This document shows, piece by piece, positions 4,796 to 6,505 of a stretch of DNA of 6,505 nt (the stretch's first letter is position 1; the number at the start of each line of letters is the position of its first letter). The stretch spans positions 1 to 6,505 of the forward strand of contig RFFY01000323.1 of NCBI GenBank assembly GCA_003697065.1. Direction: 5' to 3'. The notes under the pieces are model-generated. The model saw only the letters and a program-made list of their open reading frames with translations. It searched no databases and had not been told where the DNA came from. A program made the translations under genes and the position numbers. Source of the DNA: Actinomyces sp. (GTDB lineage Bacteria; Actinomycetota; Acidimicrobiia; Acidimicrobiales; Aldehydirespiratoraceae).

Positions 4796-6394
4796 TCAGG
4801 AGAGTCGGGCGCGCAGGTGGTGGGCGAGGCGGGCGGCGAGGGCGACGATGGTGAAGGTGGGCGTGGCCACCCCGCCGGTGGCGAACACCGACGAACCGGC
4901 CAGCCAGAGGTTGTCGAGCTCGTGGGCCCGGCAGTCGGGGTCGACGACGCCGGTGCGGGGGTCGTCGCTCATGCGGGTGGTGCACATGTGGTGGAACCCG
5001 ACGCCGAGGGGGAAGGTCTCGGGGTCGACCTCGTCGAGAGCGACCCGGTAGAGGCTCACGAGCTCGCCGTTGAAGTGCTCGACGGCGTCGGCGTGGACCC
5101 CGCCGGGCACGATCTGGAGGCGGCCGAGACCGGCGGCGCCGAGCTCCTCGGCCAGTACGCCCAGTCCGTGCAGGATGGCGGCCCGGTCGGCGGCGCCGTG
5201 GCGCCAGCGCAGGCGGGTGCGGGGCATGCCGAGGGCGTCGGTGGTGGCGGCGAGCTCCACCCGGCTCTCGGGATCGAGGCGCTGCTCGGCGAGCACCTGG
5301 AGGTACACACTGGAGGCCGGCGCCCGGCCCCTCTCGGCCTCCAGGAGGCTCGCCACGTCGAGAGCCGTGACGCCCTCGTGCTGTTCGGGCACGCCCGCCG
5401 GCAGCACCCCGGGGACGAGCTGTACCTCCATGCCCTGGGTGCGGTGGCGACGGACGTGTTCGGAGGACAGGGCGAAGGCGGCCTTGATCCCCACCGCCGC
5501 GCCCCGGTGGCGACCCTCGTCGATGATGACGTCACGCCCCGTGTAGCCGACGAGATCGGCGGGATCGACGTCGAGGACGCCGAACCCGGCCCACACCTGG
5601 AGATGTTCGGTGAAGTGGCGCCCGACCAGACCGTTGGCGTTGGCGACCCCCCGGGGGTCGGCGTCGGTGGACGCCAGCAGGAGGCGGGCGTTCTCGATCC
5701 CCCCCGCCGCCACGACCACGGCCCGGGCCGTGACCCGGGCCCGGTTGCCGGTCAGGGTCCGGACGTCGACGCCGGTCACCCGGCGCCCCTCGACCGCCAG
5801 GTTGACGGCGTTGGCCCACAAGAGCACCTCGATCTCGGCCGAGGCATCGAGATCGGCGCGGTAGGTCTCGCCGAAGGGCATGGGGAAGGCGATCTGGAAG
5901 GCGACGGGGACGACGTCGGCGGTGTCGAGCAGGGGCGGGGGCAGACCCGCCCGTTCGAGGAGGGGCCCGGGGGTGTCGTCGCCGGTGAGGATCCGGCACC
6001 AGGTGGCCGCCCGGTCCCACCAGGGGACCAGATCGGCGCGCTCGAGGGGCCAGCCCGACACGGCCAGCCCGGCCCGGGTCTCGAAGTCGATCGGCTCCAG
6101 ACGCCGGCAGTAGCCGGCCCAGTGGTTGGTCGTTCCCCCGAGCCGACGCAGGCGTACCTCGTCGAGATCGACGTGGCCGTCGAGGACCCGCAGGGGTTCG
6201 CCGACGAGGTCCCCGGCGGCGAGGCGCTGGGTGGCGGCGTCGGGGCGTTCGCCCCCGGATTCGAGCACCACGACCCGCAGGCCGGAGCCCTCGAGTTCGA
6301 GGGCGCAGGTGATACCGGCGGCCCCGCCCCCGATGATGCACACGTCGGCCTCGAGGACGGAATCGGGTGGGAGGCGACGGGCGTCGGTCAGCAC
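4796..6394 (-). CDS. GMC-family FAD-dependent oxidoreductase (gluconate dehydrogenase-like)
   Basis: This 532-residue flavoprotein is predicted to oxidise an alcohol or sugar-type substrate. The FAD Rossmann motif is GGGAAG (22-27), followed by VVVLESGGE (41-49), where E45 should bind the ribose. GGTTNHWAG (87-95) is the family's flavin loop, and its His91 occupies the position that is flavinylated in pyranose 2-oxidase. A second FAD contact is AAGGIENARLLL (229-240). The C-terminal GMC domain has FHHMCTTRM (467-475) with the expected catalytic His468, then AGSSVFATGG and ATPTFTI. The usual second active-site Asn (ANPT) is Thr511. No signal peptide or Tat motif is visible. The GTG at 6394 overlaps the upstream stop in GTGCTGA. 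Longer readings from a GTG at 6427 give a basic N-terminus lying entirely over the upstream gene. No Shine-Dalgarno is visible, so coupled translation is likely. Substrate and electron acceptor are unknown. Confidence 0.88.
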   Translation of the reverse strand: MLTDARRLPPDSVLEADVCIIGGGAAGITCALELEGSGLRVVVLESGGERPDAATQRLAAGDLVGEPLRVLDGHVDLDEVRLRRLGGTTNHWAGYCRRLEPIDFETRAGLAVSGWPLERADLVPWWDRAATWCRILTGDDTPGPLLERAGLPPPLLDTADVVPVAFQIAFPMPFGETYRADLDASAEIEVLLWANAVNLAVEGRRVTGVDVRTLTGNRARVTARAVVVAAGGIENARLLLASTDADPRGVANANGLVGRHFTEHLQVWAGFGVLDVDPADLVGYTGRDVIIDEGRHRGAAVGIKAAFALSSEHVRRHRTQGMEVQLVPGVLPAGVPEQHEGVTALDVASLLEAERGRAPASSVYLQVLAEQRLDPESRVELAATTDALGMPRTRLRWRHGAADRAAILHGLGVLAEELGAAGLGRLQIVPGGVHADAVEHFNGELVSLYRVALDEVDPETFPLGVGFHHMCTTRMSDDPRTGVVDPDCRAHELDNLWLAGSSVFATGGVATPTFTIVALAARLAHHLRARLS

Positions 6395-6505
6395 GAGGTG
6401 GCGGTGGGGGACAGACCGGCGTCGCACGCCAGGGCGACCAGGGCCGCCGCCCGGGCCTCGGAGACGGCGAGGCGCCAGCCGTCGACGTCCACGGTGCGAC
6501 CGGCG
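6388..6505 (-). CDS. Unidentified protein, C-terminal fragment (5' end outside window)
   Basis: An open frame enters from the right edge and ends at TGA (6388-6390). The visible 38 residues include a VDVDGWRLAVSEARAAALVALA segment (read in pieces: VDVDGWRLAV then SEARAAALVALA), which suggests a C-terminal helix with a normal amino-acid mix. The frame that extends the oxidoreductase upstream is instead Gly/Pro-rich, which makes this one the likely coding frame. It overlaps the oxidoreductase start by seven bases, so the two are probably one operon and may be functionally linked. Membrane-type GMC dehydrogenases often have a small partner subunit encoded upstream, but nothing in this fragment proves that identity. 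Confidence 0.6.
   Translation of the reverse strand, partial: AGRTVDVDGWRLAVSEARAAALVALACDAGLSPTATSC

Noticed and set aside
2955..5051. Long plus-strand open frame opposite the nuclease and oxidoreductase genes
   Set aside because: Its translation is Gly/Glu/Ala low-complexity and it mirrors strongly recognisable minus-strand proteins. High GC commonly leaves the antisense frame open.
6428..6505. Upstream extension of the oxidoreductase frame to the right edge
   Set aside because: The extension is Gly/Pro-rich with no family similarity, while another frame gives a normal C-terminus ending at 6388.
1..6505. CRISPR array, transposase, tRNA/rRNA or prophage genes
   Set aside because: No spaced direct repeats, terminal inverted repeats, cloverleaf patterns or phage proteins were seen on either strand.

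Overview
This GC-rich window, with almost no intergenic space, looks like an actinobacterial chromosome. The strongest taxonomic marker is a WhiB-like protein at 1634-1870, because that family is restricted to Actinobacteria and their phages. A DnaQ-type exonuclease fused to a UvrC-like GIY-YIG nuclease, another largely actinobacterial architecture, agrees with this. The overall flavour suggests a deep-branching group such as Acidimicrobiia, but that placement is an inference.

Layout: two converging blocks meet at about 2943-2969. The left block is on the plus strand. It begins with the C-terminal part of a heterodisulfide-reductase/GlpC-like iron-sulfur protein (2-910, cut by the window edge). 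A DUF3501 protein follows (940-1527), and this pair resembles a module often found with rubrerythrin. Next is a short intergenic region with a candidate promoter and a perfect 19-bp dyad, then a compact WhiB-like Fe-S regulator (1634-1870). An anthranilate phosphoribosyltransferase-like protein (1905-2942) starts 34 bases later. Its PRPP-binding glycine loop departs from the usual GTGGD sequence.

The right block is on the minus strand and is read from right to left. It begins with the last 38 codons of an unidentified protein (6388-6505). Its stop codon overlaps the probable GTG start of a GMC/gluconate-dehydrogenase-like flavoprotein oxidoreductase (4796-6394). After a 74-base gap comes a DEDD exonuclease plus GIY-YIG (Cho/UvrC-like) DNA-repair protein (2970-4721).

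The most interesting signal is in that 74-base gap. A perfect CGAAC-N4-GTTCG palindrome, the Gram-positive/actinobacterial LexA (SOS) box, lies 15 bases upstream of the nuclease start codon. It predicts that this repair gene is induced by DNA damage, as E. coli cho is. The nuclease also keeps four cysteines in the UvrC-like Cys region, with altered spacing. Two alternative hairpins sit where the two blocks converge. No tRNA, rRNA, CRISPR array, transposon or phage gene is visible, and no stretch over 300 bases lacks a gene.
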